A DNA stretch of 64,000 nucleotides from Portulaca oleracea (lineage: Eukaryota; Streptophyta; Magnoliopsida; Caryophyllales; Portulacaceae), in contig CM055884.1 in NCBI GenBank assembly GCA_029582165.1, forward strand, positions 18,383,037 through 18,447,036. Direction: 5' to 3'. Of this stretch, positions 1-11,109 are shown in pieces; within the stretch, counting starts at the first letter, position 1; each line of letters begins with the position of its first letter. The notes below the pieces were generated by a model, which did no database searches, was not told the DNA's origin, and saw nothing but the letters and a program-made list of their open reading frames with translations. The position numbers were made by a program, and so were the translations under genes.

Positions 1-279
1 CCTTTGGGAATATTGGAGGACATTCCAGTCCAAGTGGGCCGATTCTTGATTCCATGTGATTTTGTGATTTTGGAGTTAGAGGAAGACAATAACATTCCCA
101 TCATTTTGGGAAGGTCGTTTCTTGCTACGGCGGGAGCAATAATCGATGTGAAGCATGGTAGTATGTCGTTGAATGTCGAAGATGAAAGCATCATTTTTAA
201 CCTCGAGGGGTCATTGAAAGGTCCTTCGTATGGGGACTCTTGTTATGCTATCAATATGATGGAGGTCCTTGTTGATTAA
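1..279 (+). pseudogene. Athila pol: C-terminal part of aspartic protease
   Basis: The frame is open from the window edge to a TAA after ...MMEVLVD. It contains IPIILGRSFLATAGAIIDV, the C-terminal flap and LGRxFLAT signature of plant Ty3 proteases that mature the gag-pol polyprotein. The catalytic Asp-Ser/Thr-Gly would be upstream of the window. In an intact element the frame would run on into reverse transcriptase. Here a stop and a shifted frame separate it from the RT at 417. The first ATG at position 4 is internal, not a start. Confidence 0.7.
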
Positions 280-416
280 TATATTGAGGACTCTCATCTA
301 CTTGAGTCTACTTGCGATGACCCTTTGGGAGCTTGTCTATTGGAATTTTTCCAATTTGAGACCGACGACACCGATATTACCTTCTTCACCAACCTTCTTG
401 ATTCATCTCATCACCC

Positions 417-1833
417 ATGCATGAGGAGATTATTATTGACGAGCCTCATATTGAGTGCATGGAGATTCAAGATGTGATCTACAAGGGTATGTCTTCTTCT
501 CTAACTAAATCCTCTACTCCTTTAGAGCTTAAACCTTTACCCCCTTCCCTACAATATGCTTTCTTGGATGATGAGAAGTCTTGTCCTGTTATCGTAAATG
601 CTAAACTGCATGATTATGATCTTTCCAAGTTGCTTGATTTTCTTAGAAAGCATAGGGGTGCATTAGGTTATAAAATAGAGGATTTGAAAGGTTTATCCCC
701 TTCTATATGCATGCATTCAATTGATTTGTTAGTGGATGCAAAACCAACTAAGCAACCCCAGCGTCGATTAAACCCTAATATGCAAGAGGTGGTAAAAAAG
801 GAAGTAGTAAAGTTGTTAGCTGCTGGGATCATCTTCCCCATCGCAAATAGCGAATAGGGGTGCATTAGGTTATAAAATAGAGGATTTGAAAGGTTTATCC
901 CCTTCTATATGCATGCATTCAATTGATTTGTTAGTGGATGCAAAACCAACTAGGCAACCCCAGCGTCGATTAAACCCTAATATGCAAGAGGTGGTAAAAA
1001 AGGAAGTAGTAAAGTTGTTAGCTGCTGGGATCATCTTCCCCATCGCAAATAGCGAATAGGTAAGCCCGGTTCAGTGTGTACCTAAGAAGGGTGGGTTGAT
1101 TGTGATTGAGAATGAAAAGAATGAACTAGTTAGTACCCGAACCGTCACCGCTTGGAGGATGTGCATTGACTACCGCCAATTAAATAAAGTAATAAAGAAA
1201 GACCATTTCCCTCCCCTTTATTGACAGATGTTGGAGAGGTTGGCGGGTCACTCGTACTTCTGTTTTCTAGATGGGTACTCGGGTTTTTTCCAAATTTCAA
1301 TCCACCCCGCACATCAAGAAAAGACTACTTTCACTTGCCCATATGGTACATTTGCTTATCGACGTATGCCTTTTGGGTTGTGTAATGCACCGGGAACATT
1401 TCAACGTTACATGATAGCTATTTTTAGTGAATTCATTGAACAATGCATGGAAGTCTTTATGGATGATTTTTCTGTTTATGGTAATACCTTTGATGACTGT
1501 TTGCTGAATTTAGTGAAAGTTTTAATCCATTGTGAAGAAGTTGACTTAGTGTTGAATTGGGAGAAATGCCACTTCATGGTGGAAGAAGGTATTGTGTTAG
1601 GTCATTTGATTTCTTCGAGGGGAATCGAAGTAGACAAGGCCAAAGTTGAGGTTATAGAGCGTCTACCACCCCCGGTTTCCGTTAAGGGGGTGCGTAGCTT
1701 CCTTGGCCATGCCGGCTTTTATCGCCGGTTCGTCAAGGATTTTTCCAAAATCGCTCGACCTCTACTGATCTCTTGTGTAAGGATGCCCCATTCCTTTTTA
1801 CTAATGAATGCCTTGAGTCCTTTTATAGGTTAA
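417..1833 (+). pseudogene. Athila pol: reverse transcriptase, broken
   Basis: Reverse transcriptase copies the element RNA into DNA inside virus-like particles. The N-terminal part (417-857) runs to GIIFPIANSE and then hits TAG, where family members have a Trp codon. After a 202-bp duplication the reading resumes with SPVQCVPKK near 1063 and MCIDYRQLNK near 1160. A missing base before 1228 shifts frame again. The 1228-1833 part holds FLDGYSGFFQI, YGTFAYRRMPFGLCNAP and the catalytic FMDD box near 1455. It ends at a further frameshift near 1770. Catalytic residues remain but no continuous protein is possible. Confidence 0.85.
655..1060 (+). repeat. 202-bp tandem duplication inside RT
   Basis: Two adjacent copies, about 655-856 and 857-1058, start with TAGGGGTGCATTAGG and differ at one base that I can see (ACTAAGCAACC versus ACTAGGCAACC). 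Both end in GCGAATAG, so both carry the same in-frame TAG. 202 is not a multiple of three, so the duplication also shifts the frame. ATAGG occurs at the start and end of the unit, which suggests replication slippage or microhomology-mediated joining. Confidence 0.95.
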
Positions 1834-2780
1834 AGCAAGCTTTGATTTCCGCTCCGGTGGTTCAACCTCCGGATTGGACATTACCCTTCGAAATCATGGC
1901 GGATGCGAGCGATTTTGCCGTGGGAGCGTTTTTGGCTCAAACCATAGAGAAGAAGCCAAGAGTCATCTACTGTGCAAGCCATATGCTCGATAGCGCACAG
2001 AGAAATTACACGACCACGGAGAAGGAGCTTTTGGCAATCATCTTCGATCTCAACAAATTCCGGCAGTACCTTATGTTCTCCAAGGTGGTGGTGTACACGG
2101 ACCATGCTGCGATTAAATATTTGATGGGGAAGAAAGAAATGAAGCCAATGCTTATCCAGTGGGTTTTGCTTATGCAAGAGTTCGATTTGGAAATTCGCGA
2201 CAAGGCCGGCACGAAGAATGTAGTAGCCGATCACCTATCGAGAATCCTTGTTGACTTGGAGGATACCCAACCGATCGTGGATTCTTTCCCGGATGAGCGA
2301 CTCATGGCCATCAAGCATTCTAGCCCGTGGTATGCCGACATCATAAACTACTTGTCCAGCGAGGTGATTCCTTCAAATATGAACCCTCATCAAAAGAAGA
2401 AGTTCTTTCATGATGTAAAACATTTCTTTTGGGACGATCCATTCCTATTCCGGTTGTGCAACGACGGGATGTACAGAAGATGTCTACCCGAGACCGAGGT
2501 GAAATCCGTTTTGACACATTGCCATGAGTTCCCGGTTGGAGGTTATGGTGGGTCGCAAAAGACGGCAGCGAGGGTCTTACAAGCCGGCTATTGGTGGCCG
2601 ACACTCTTTCGTGTTGCCCATCTTCACGTCAAGCAATGCGATAAATGCCAAAGGTCTGGAAATATCTCCCAGAAGAATGAAGCACCGTTGAATTTTATTC
2701 TAGAGGTAGAGGTTTTCGATGTATGGGGGTTGGACTTCATGGGTCCCTATCCATCATCAAGAGGTTTCCAATACATCTAA
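1773..2780 (+). pseudogene. Athila pol: RNase H and integrase N-terminus
   Basis: RNase H degrades the RNA of the RNA/DNA hybrid. [16 protein letters not shown] supplies the first catalytic Asp, and TEKELLAI and [11 protein letters not shown] follow in order. VVADHLSRI marks the end of RNase H. The integrase zinc-binding region follows ([11 protein letters not shown] then CDKCQRSG). Family members usually have GGHHGG or GGHFGG, so the second His of the HHCC finger appears lost. [10 protein letters not shown] carries the first Asp of the DDE core. A TAA at 2778-2780 separates this from the rest of integrase in the same frame. Confidence 0.85.
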
Positions 2781-3614
2781 GTGGCGGTGGACTACGTTTC
2801 GAAATGGGTTGAGGCCATTCCTTGTGCAAAATGCGATGGCAAATCTGTATCAAGATTTTTGAAGAAGATCATATTCCCAAGATTTGGCATCCCGAGGGTT
2901 ATTATAAGCGACAACGGATCCCATTTCATCGAGAAAAAGTTTGAGTCTCTCCTAGCGAAGTATGGTATCAATCATAAGCAGGGACTAGCCTATCACCCCC
3001 AAACGCAAGGGCTAGTAGAGATTTCAAACCGTGCCATTAAGGAAATTTTGGAGAAAACGGTTGGCTCTTCACAAAAAGATTGGGCAGAGAAATTAGACGA
3101 TGTTTTGTGGGCATACCGCACCGCCTTCAAAACGCCGATTGGGACTACCCCGTACCGTCTAGTTTACGGGAAAGCATGCCACTTTCCCGTAGAACTCGAG
3201 CATAAGGCGATGTGGGCGATCAAGAAATTGAATTACGATCTCAAGGCGGCCAGGGCGAGTCGTCTATTTCAATTGGAGGAGCTTGTGGAGCTGCGACGTC
3301 ATGCTTATGAAAATAATAGGATCTACAAAGATCGAACGAAAGCATGGCACGAAAAGAGATTGAACTGTCGCGAGTTCAAAGTGGGTGATAGAGTCCTTAT
3401 CTTCAATTCGAGGCTCAAGTTATTTTCCGGGAAGTTGAGATCAAGGTGGTCCGGACCCTTTGAAATAGTAAGGATCCTTTCCGCCGATGTTATCGAACTT
3501 AAGAATGAAAAGGGGGAATGTTTCAAGGTCAACTCATCAAAGATCAAGCCATACACCATGGGAGAAGAATATGTGGGGACGGTTGTGGTGTTCCTCGCCG
3601 ACTTTGAAAGGTGA
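2781..3614 (+). pseudogene. Athila pol: integrase core and C-terminus
   Basis: This continues the previous frame directly after the stop: [12 protein letters not shown] at the start is mid-domain, so 2781 is not a real start. The second catalytic Asp is in IISDNGSHF and the Glu in [11 protein letters not shown]. The C-terminal GPFEIVRI module, typical of Ty3 integrases, is present, and there is no chromodomain, as expected for Athila. The enzyme would insert the cDNA into the genome. Apart from the upstream stop this segment is uninterrupted. Confidence 0.85.
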
Positions 3615-3966
3615 AAGAGTGGATTAGGTCAAGCTAGGACCTAAAACAAGCACCCGGGAGAGGTACAAGTTACTTCCCCTACCTTTAGTGTTTTCCTTTT
3701 ATTTTCTGCATTTTTATTTCTTTTGGTTTTCATATTTGATTTGTTAAGGTTAAGAAAAAAAAAACTGGAAAAAGTTGAAAAAAATTGAGGGTGAAAAGAA
3801 GATTTGTGAAGGAGATGATTCATGTTAGTTTTGAGTGTTGAAAGGTGTCCTTGGAAGTTGTTGAGTGAGCAAGAAAAGAGGGTTGATAATGAGAGAGTAG
3901 AATTTTAGGACTTAACATTTTTTCCAAGTTTTTGAGTCTTGTAGGTGCTGGGGAGAGGCCGAAGGG
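3615..3966 (+). other. Athila spacer after pol
   Basis: Non-coding. It has a T-rich then purine-rich stretch (3690-3800) with an A-tract near 3754. I see no gene. Confidence 0.5.
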
Positions 3967-4233
3967 GACCGTACCCACGGTAGGAATCACCGTAGCCACG
4001 GTCCCAAAACAGCACTTTTGCCCAGATTTTTGACCGACGGAGACCGTACCTACGGTGGGCTTCACCGTAGCCACGGTCAAGTTATGGCAAGATTTTCCTG
4101 ATTTTTGGCCTAGCGCCTACGCCGTATCTACGGTTCATTTCACCGTAGCCACGGTCGCAGAACAACAACTTTGCCCTAAAATTTTGGCCGAGTGAGACCG
4201 CACCTACGATCCAGGGGACCGTACCTACGGTCT
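3967..4233 (+). repeat. Four-unit ~76-bp array of short dyads (post-pol)
   Basis: Units begin near 3967, 4042, 4121 and 4196. Each holds two short inverted repeats of form ACCGT-NNNN-ACGGT: for example ACCGTACCCACGGT at 3968 and ACCGTAGCCACGGT near 3990. The pair is about 22 bp apart and then comes about 50 bp of spacer. Of eight sites, most have perfect 5-bp arms and the last (near 4218) has 6-bp arms. The same design recurs in the LTR at 8229-8491. Function unknown; cruciform or RNA hairpin formation, or binding by a dimeric protein, are possible. Confidence 0.85.
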
Positions 4234-4774
4234 CTCGAACTGCAGCGAGATGTCGAGGGTTTAAGCGCTTCTCTCCCTCATTTTCACTCATTTCTTTTCC
4301 TTCTCCCTCACTCGAAAAACCTTCCTCTCACACTAAAACCTCATTACCTTGTCCTAATTCTTCAATTCCTTCACAAATTCATCCTTTTCTCTCACTTTCC
4401 TCTGCGATTTTGCCCTAACCACGTTGCATCTGCTTCAATCGCCATTTTCGAGCTCTTCAAGCGGCGATTCTGGGTTTGGTTCATTATGTGGGGTTCAAAA
4501 ATTGTAAGGGAACACCTCCAAGTTCTCCACTCAGGTATCTCTTGTATTTTGGTGCATCCAAGTTTAATTTTCTTGCTGATTTTGGTTGTTTTTGTGCACA
4601 ACTATTTGGGATTTTGTTGAATGTTCTGAGTTTGAGGCTTGGGTGTGCTAATTGGTTGAAGATTGGTAGTGAAATTGTGATTGGAGTGTGGTTAGTGAAG
4701 TTTTTGGTTATTGTTGTTTGGTGATTTTGGGCTTGTGGTTGCTATTTGCAATTCTACTGTTGTTGTTGTTGCCC

Positions 4775-5947
4775 TTTGTTCGTTCCTATGAGAAAACAGC
4801 GAAGGGTGTGTATTTCAAACCAAGCATGGACTATTTCATAAAAGTCATGGGTTAGGAAATCTTCGCTACCATCAACGAGCCTATTGTCGACCAACCGGTG
4901 CTCGAATTCTTGAGCTCTCTAGTGGTTCGGGAGGATGGTACTTCTACGGCCACCTTCTCTTACATAGTTGCCAAGAAAGAGGTGGAGTGTACGGTTCAGG
5001 ACCTTTGCAACGCTTTCGGTCTTCTTTTGGATGGTATCTTCTATGGTGAATGTGTCAAATTCGACGAGCAAGAAGCTATGAGAGCTATCACCTGTTGGAG
5101 GAGACGATATCCCAAGCTTCGAACTCGTAAACTACAAGTCCACTGTCCAAGCAATTCAAAAGCCCGGGACTTTTGCAACTTGAGTGTTCGCCTTTTTCAC
5201 CGCATCATTTCAAGCTCCGTCTTTGGCCGCGACACTGGATGGTCAAACATTCGCAAGGACGATCTTTTCATCCTCTTCAACGCAATCCATGGTCGCCGTG
5301 TAAACACCGGCTCCTGTATTCTTCATTTCCTTCGAGAGATAAGCCTTGAAACCCGAAACATGACCCTTGGCATGGGACACATTATTTGCCATTTCCTCAA
5401 GAAGCAAGGCTTCGAGTCCTATCTTGCCAAGTGGACTCCGCGGTACTTTCCCAATCCCATCGATGGTGTTCGTTTGCGGAAGTTCGAATTCTTGGATAAA
5501 AACAAAACACGAACACTTTACCGCCACGGGTACAATTCCCACAGCGTCGTAGTTCATTTGGTTGACGAGCATGCCGAAAAGTGCTTAGATGTCTCCGATC
5601 GAAGAAATTGGTCTTGTGGCCAAGAGTTCGGGGGGAGCTATGTAGTGGGTGGTCCTTGGGAGCCCGAAGAGGAAGGTAACGAAGAAGCAGAAGAAGATGA
5701 GGAAGGGGATGATGAAGGAGAGCAAGGAGAAGAAGCGGGGCCTAGCAAAGCAAATGATGACACCTTAGAGCGCATTAGTGATCAACTCCAAGAGCTTCAC
5801 GATGAATTTCAAGTGCAGCGAGAACTCATCCAAAACCAACAAAGCCTTATCAAGGACTTGCAAGGTATGATAGAGGCCCAACAAGAGATTCTTGTTGGCA
5901 TCCAGTCGCAACTCCAACCCCGTCCTCTTCCGGGAGGATCCGCTTGA
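4775..5947 (+). pseudogene. Athila post-pol ORF (env position), broken
   Basis: The frame can be followed from about 4775 (RSYEKTAKGVYFKPSMDYF) through MG, a TAG stop at 4853-4855, and then EIFATINEPIVDQPVLEFL to the stop at 5947. The open part after the TAG codes for about 364 residues. It resembles the extra reading frame that Athila elements carry between pol and the 3' LTR, whose function is not established. The C-terminal third is acidic (a long Glu-rich run near 5660-5730), followed by a likely coiled coil (QLQELHDEFQVQRELIQNQQ). I see no signal peptide or membrane segment, so an envelope role is not supported here. Confidence 0.65.
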
Positions 5948-7943
5948 GGACCGTTTGTAAGCATTCCCGCCCACACCTGATCTTTGTCATCAGTTTTTAC
6001 ATACTTTATTGTGTGAAATATAAGTCTGGGGGGATGCTTCATCGGGGTTTGGAGGCTTTGTGGTTTTGGCGTGTAGGTGTCTCGGGTCCTTTTGGCTTGT
6101 TTTGGTGTTGCTCTCAAAGTCGGTTGGATGTGGCTTGTGGTGGTCTTTTGTTTGTCTTTTGATGGTATTTTGGTTGTCTTTTGGTTGTAGTTGGGTTGTC
6201 TTGGTCGGTTGTTGGTCGTTCTTTTGGCCGGTGATGGCTTATTTTGCTTGTTGTTTGGTTGTATTTTAGGCATGGATGGTTATGATGGCATTGTAACGAA
6301 TGGTTGTTCCAATGAAATGACATGAATCAAGTTTGTCTGGTTAGTTTGAGTTGAGTTTCACCCTTATTTCCCGCCTCAATAAGTGAGATTCGGGGATAAG
6401 GTATGTCATTGGCAATGTATATTTTGTTTATAGTTTTCCTTTTCTTCTTTTTTAGTTCCTTTTTGTTAGGAGTTTAGTTAGTTAGTTTTCTTTGATTTTG
6501 TTTTCGATCTCGCATGCAGATTCTGTCATATGTAAAGTCGTCTTTTGCTCTAATATCGTTGTGATTCACTTGAATGACGACTTCGGATCATTGTTTGAAC
6601 AGTTTTGAAGAGCTCAAGGTAATATCTTTCCACCTTACGCTTTTTCTATGAATTATCTTCATGATCCGTCGCATGCGTGTTTTTCTTTTGGGTGGCGAAC
6701 CCTCTTGAGTGTTTGTGTTGGGATTTTCTTGCTGTTGGAGCCGTGTGGGCTCGGGTCGCCACCGCTTTATTTGCTAGTTGTGTTCTTGATTGTTTGTTTT
6801 TGTAGGTTCTCTACCCCTTTCTTGTGACATCTTCCCATAATGATGACATTGTGGCGTTTTAAGTGTGGAGGAGGGGGGGGGGGAGATAATTCCTTCAAAG
6901 GGTAGATCACCTAGATTTTTAGTTTTTGTTTTCCTAGTTTTTGCCTAAAATTTGAAAAATTTTTGTGTGAAAAAGGAGAAAAAAGGGAGTGAAAACCTTA
7001 AAAGTTTTCTTTCGTTTTTGTTTTCGCTTTGTTTCTCGGATCTTGTTGTCGAAATTGAGAAGCCGTTCTTAATCTTCTTTAAAAGAAACCGGTCTGAGCG
7101 TTTTTCGACCCTATCTTGGGTACGAGTCATGAATTATCTCTTTAGATGTCCTTCATCAAGTGCCTAGTGAAACCCCCGATTCCTTTCACGTTCTGGTTGA
7201 AGTCGGGAGATTCTAGGGGTTAGTGTCCGAGCTTGTTTCCTTTTTCCCATTTAGCAAAAGCAAAAGCAAAGTTAAAAACAAAAAGAAAAAAAGAAAGCAA
7301 AAGCTACAATAACTGGATTAAGTGGGGCGTGTCGCTGAATGACATTAACCACCATACACTTAGCCAACCTACACGGGCCCGGTATTAGCGGAACGACGCT
7401 ATTACCCCTTAAGCTCCTCCCATATCGAATTCTCGGCGGAGGTGTGTGTGGAAAAGACTGTGTTGGGAGGGTAAACCCCATATTTGGGCCGTCCAATTCC
7501 CGAAAGTAAGGCTAATACCGACTCTTAAAAAGAAAAACAAAAGAGAAAAGAAAAAAAGCAATTTCGTTGGGATTACCAAACCCGAAAAGAAAAGTCTGTG
7601 CTTCTTAAAGTGTGGGGCCTATCCTTGCATCACCTACGGCCCTCACCAAGCCAAGGGCGACCAAATGCGGGGAAGGGTGCTTGAAGTTTTTTTTTGTTTC
7701 TCTTTCCTTTTGTTTTCTTCAGTTTTGTTTTCACTTTCCCTCTCTCCTTTTTCTTTGGCTTTTGTGGGTATAGCCGCTAAAACCCTCATGAGTCCATCTC
7801 GTCTACCCGGGCTGCCGGGGGGTTCAATGGGCTTGGTGCATACGCTAAATGCACTCGTTTCTATCCCACGACAGAGGAGTTTATGTTAGTTTAGGTAGTT
7901 TTTTTTGTCTCATTTTGTTCGGGATGAGCAAAAGTTTAAGTGT
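5948..7943 (+). other. Athila 3' untranslated region
   Basis: No coding feature. It contains a GT-rich low-complexity tract (6060-6270), a G-tract at about 6873-6884 within a purine run that looks like a displaced polypurine tract, and purine- and T-rich stretches at 7260-7310 and 7690-7760. It separates the post-pol frame from the real polypurine tract. Confidence 0.6.
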
Positions 7944-7954
7944 GAGGGGAGGGG
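7944..7954 (+). promoter_or_regulatory. Athila polypurine tract
   Basis: GAGGGGAGGGG lies directly before TGTTTAGACC. This is the plus-strand primer position and fixes the first base of the LTR at 7955. Confidence 0.85.
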
Positions 7955-9599
7955 TGTTTAGACCCAATTTTGTGTCTCAATACCGCCTAAATCCTTAGGC
8001 TTTTGACTCATTTCGTAGTTTAATTTAATAACTTTTAATACGTTTTTGGTTATTTTGTAGATTCTAGAGTTTTTACTCAAAACATGGTAAAAAGGGCCAT
8101 TTTGTAGCTACTTTTGGAATCCCGAGATTTCCCGGGTCATGGTTAAGGCAAAGGCAAAGGACGCGGGAAGGCTGGACATGTCGAGAGGATAAAAAGTTAG
8201 ACTTTGCTGAATCAAGCTGGCCGAGCTTGACCGTACCCACGGTCTCAGGATACCGCAGCTACGGTGGGTGCAGGACATGAGCAGCAGGTGAAGTGCCCGA
8301 GTGAGACCGTACCCACGGTCTCATGGGACCGCACCTACGACGGTGCGAAGGAGAGAAATCTCATCTGACCTAAATCGCCAGACCGCACCCACGGTCTTGT
8401 CACACCGCGCCTACGGTGCTGCGAAGAAGAGAGAAATCTGCAGGAGTTATGCAGGACCGTAGCCATGGTTTCATAGACCGTACCTACGGTCCCCTGCAGA
8501 TTCTCATTTTGCTGCTTAATGAAGTGATGAGTTTTGAGTAACTAACTTAGCTTGTATATATTGTTTTTAGGTCTTTTAGCCCAGAAGATCATCTTTTAGC
8601 AAGAGATTAATCTAGAGGGGGTGTTTTTTAGAGATTAATCTAGAGGGGTTTTAGGAGAGTTTTTAGAGAGAACTTTTATCACATTTTAGCTTTCAATTAG
8701 AGTGATTTCTTAGTGATTAGTGAGAATTCATACTTGGATTATTGTTCTTGCACTGGATTTTACTGGATTTGAAGACTTATATTATTTTTGGAGCTTTGGA
8801 TTCTTATTATTCTGGAGTATCTTCTTTCGGCATCAAATTAATGAGCATTTCTTAACTCTTACTCTTTTTAGTTCATCTAATTACTCTTTAATCTCTATTT
8901 TTGTTATTAGATTATTTGGTGTTTGTTGATTGTTGCTATTGTTGCTTGGAATTTCTAGATACTTTCTATTTGAAGCATGAATGAAGTTATTATTATGTTT
9001 AGCATGCTAGATAAGATGATTAGAGGCTAGAACCCTTATGAGTTAGGGAGAAACTAAGGATATGAATGGTGTATTTAGATTGGGTTAGCAACTTAGGAGG
9101 TAATTCATAGTGGAATCAACTTCTCACTCCTATTCTTCCCTCAAGTGGGATGTATTTGGGGTACGAAAGATCCCGAATACATCCAACACTTGGGTTAGAA
9201 GGTAGGAATTGGGATAGTTAGTATTCTATTCACGAAAGTGAATAGGAGCTAACTAGAGAGTCCCGTTCTTTCAACACTTGGGTCGGTGGCGGGCTTGTAG
9301 GAAGTTAATCCGGATTATCCTTGGAAAAGGAAATCCGGTGGGTTTATTTTAACGGGATTGTCATTTTATTCCACTATTCTGTTGCTTTCTAGTTGCGAAA
9401 CCCTCTTCCTAATCACCGTTTGCGTCCCGAAATCTCCCGACGCCCATAGTTCCCATTTGACTGAAGTAAAGTTGTGTCTGTTCTGTTCGTCATCACAATC
9501 TCCTTGTTATCCCATGATCTTAAACCTTACCTAGAGTCGATTAGTTTTAGCTAAGGCCCCTAGCTGCCTCAGAGAGAACGACAATACCGAGGTCCTACA
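7955..9599 (+). repeat. Athila 3' LTR (~1.65 kb)
   Basis: It starts TGTTTAGACC right after the polypurine tract. I place the end at ...GGTCCTACA (9599) because Athila and Tat LTRs commonly end in CCTACA; without the 5' LTR this is an inference. It contains a four-unit dyad array (8229-8491), a TATA-like TATATAT near 8555, a short duplicated segment (AGAGATTAATCTAGAGGGG, near 8602 and 8630) and no gene. The promoter and polyadenylation signal of the element would lie here. Confidence 0.8.
8229..8491 (+). repeat. Four-unit ~76-bp array of short dyads (LTR)
   Basis: Units start at about 8229, 8305, 8381 and 8455. Each has a first dyad GACCGTACCCACGGTC (or variant) and a second 22 bp on (for example GACCGTACCTACGGTC near 8476). 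Arms are up to 6 bp with a 4-nt centre. Spacing and pairing match the array at 3967-4233, so the two share an origin or a constraint. It lies just upstream of the TATA-like site near 8555, in probable U3. Confidence 0.85.
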
Positions 9600-9707
9600 C
9601 AAACCATGTTACAGTTTCCAAAAATAGATATATATAAAAAGACAAACGTTTATCATTTGAAGAAAATGAATTTTTTTTTAATGTAAAAAGACGATTGATA
9701 CAACTAT
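9600..9707. other. Short flank between Athila and Tekay-like LTR
   Basis: 108 bp, AT-rich, no feature recognised. ACTAT at 9703-9707 would be the TSD of the next element, but its partner is not visible. Confidence 0.4.
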
Positions 9708-10155
9708 TGTAATAACCCAACCCTAAACCAATAGAATTAAGCTAATTAATGAATATAATTAACTAAATTGCGCATTTCATTTTAAGTTAAGCGTTTGTGT
9801 TTTTGTAGAACTCAGGCAGAGCAACGACCGTCGTATATCATCCAAGTACATGATTTATAAATTACCTATATGACAATTTCAACCACTCAAATTACACTCA
9901 AAATATTCAATTTACATACCTGACCATATTTTATTAAGTCGACTATGTCATTGGTGTTATTAATAGAAATAATAATATTATGATTATTATCATACCTTAT
10001 CATTCCTTAAATTATTTAAATTTAAATTTATTTCACCTTCCCATTTTATTTCAAGTCTCCTTATTATTTTAAATTTCGTAAATATTTCACTCCGGTACTC
10101 TAGATTACGTATTATGGGGTCATAGTAGAAATATAGTAGTATTGGGAAGAGAAGA
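9708..10155 (+). repeat. Tekay-like LTR fragment, left half
   Basis: It begins TGTAATAACCC, the same start as the complete Tekay LTRs at 34099 and 45634, and has a comparable AT-rich layout. It is interrupted by the LINE at 10164; the reading resumes at 13084. It is diverged from the two other copies and belongs to a related rather than the same family. Confidence 0.6.
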
Positions 10156-10234
10156 GGAAAAGAGATACAGTGACTGGTGGATCAACATGATAGAAAGCTT
10201 TCAACTACCGACTTGCAAATACTTCAAGCACCCT

Positions 10235-11109
10235 TCACAGAGAAGGATGTTTATGATGCGTTTCATCAATTGGGTTCTCTAAAGGCATCGAGGCTGGATG
10301 GGATTCCAGTTTTTTTTCAAAACGTTCTGGCCCACAATCAATGATAAGTTGTGCCAAGCTGTTCTTCAGAGCCTCCATGGGGGAAAATTCCTTAAGGAGA
10401 TTAACGCAACGTACATCACGTTGATTCCAAAAAATGACAACCCAAGGTCCCTGGCCGAGTTTAGGCAAATTAGTCTTTGCAATGTTATTTATAAGATCAC
10501 TGCTAAATGCATGGTTAACAGACTAAGGGAGTGATGCAGAGGCCGATAAACCCATGTCAGAATGCGTTTTTGCAAGGGAGGATCATCGCGGATAGCTGCC
10601 TTTTGGACTATGAGATCCTAAGCGTCATTAAGAACAAAAGAATGGGGAAAAACTTGTTGCAATCATGGTGGACATGAATAAAGCATACGACAGAATCAGT
10701 TGGGAATTTCTAAAGGAGGTCTTGGAGACTTGTGGCTTCCCGGAGAATTGGATAAAGCTTATCATGCATTGTGTCACTACAAATAGTCCAATATGCAGTT
10801 CCCATCAATGGAACGCCCTCATCTTGTTTTATCCCCCAAGTAGGTCTGAGGTAGGGAGATCCCTTATCCCGGTGTCTCTTTATTATGTGCCTTGATGTTT
10901 TGGGAAGTAACGTTCAGAAGGAAGTGGATTTGGGACGACTTAAGGGGGTTAATGTTGCTAGAGGAAATCTAATGATCACCAATATCTTCTTTGTTGAGGA
11001 CTCTATTTTCTTTGCGGAAGTTGAAGCACAAAACATCCTCCATCTAAAGCAGTGTGTAGATCGCTTCTGCTTAGCCTCAGGCCAAGTCATCAATATCAAT
11101 AAATCTTAG
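10235..11109 (+). pseudogene. LINE ORF2: reverse transcriptase fragments
   Basis: Target-primed reverse transcriptase of a non-LTR element, broken across frames. FRQISLCNVIYKITAKCMVN (near 10470) matches the RPISLCNVIYKI block of plant LINEs. MVDMNKAYDRISWEFL (near 10665) contains the first catalytic Asp. The second block reads IFFVEDSIFF (near 10987), where active copies have FADDS, so the catalytic pair is damaged. Frameshifts lie near 10535, 10650 and 10890. An in-frame TAG ends the piece at 11109. Confidence 0.8.

Larger units (their letters stand above)
1..9599 (+). mobile_element. Athila-like Ty3/gypsy retrotransposon, 3' part
   Basis: The order is protease tail, reverse transcriptase, RNase H, integrase, a long non-coding stretch, a separate post-pol reading frame, a polypurine tract and one LTR ending at 9599. 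RT wording such as FLDGYSGFFQI and FMDDFSVYG, plus a reading frame after integrase, is characteristic of the Athila lineage. The 5' LTR, primer site and gag lie left of the window, so TSDs cannot be tested. Pol is broken by nonsense mutations, frameshifts and a tandem duplication, so the copy cannot be autonomous. Confidence 0.85.

Noticed and set aside
4192..4724. Overlapping frames of 69-142 codons after the Athila dyad array
   Set aside because: They overlap each other in different frames and show no domain; T-rich composition gives hydrophobic peptides by chance.
6873..6884. G-tract as an alternative Athila polypurine tract and LTR start
   Set aside because: It is followed by AGATAATTCC, not TG; the tract at 7944-7954 leads directly into TGTTTAGACC.
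7446..7889. 147-codon frame in the Athila 3' UTR
   Set aside because: No recognisable domain, low-complexity Lys and Phe/Ser runs, and it lies between the post-pol frame and the polypurine tract.
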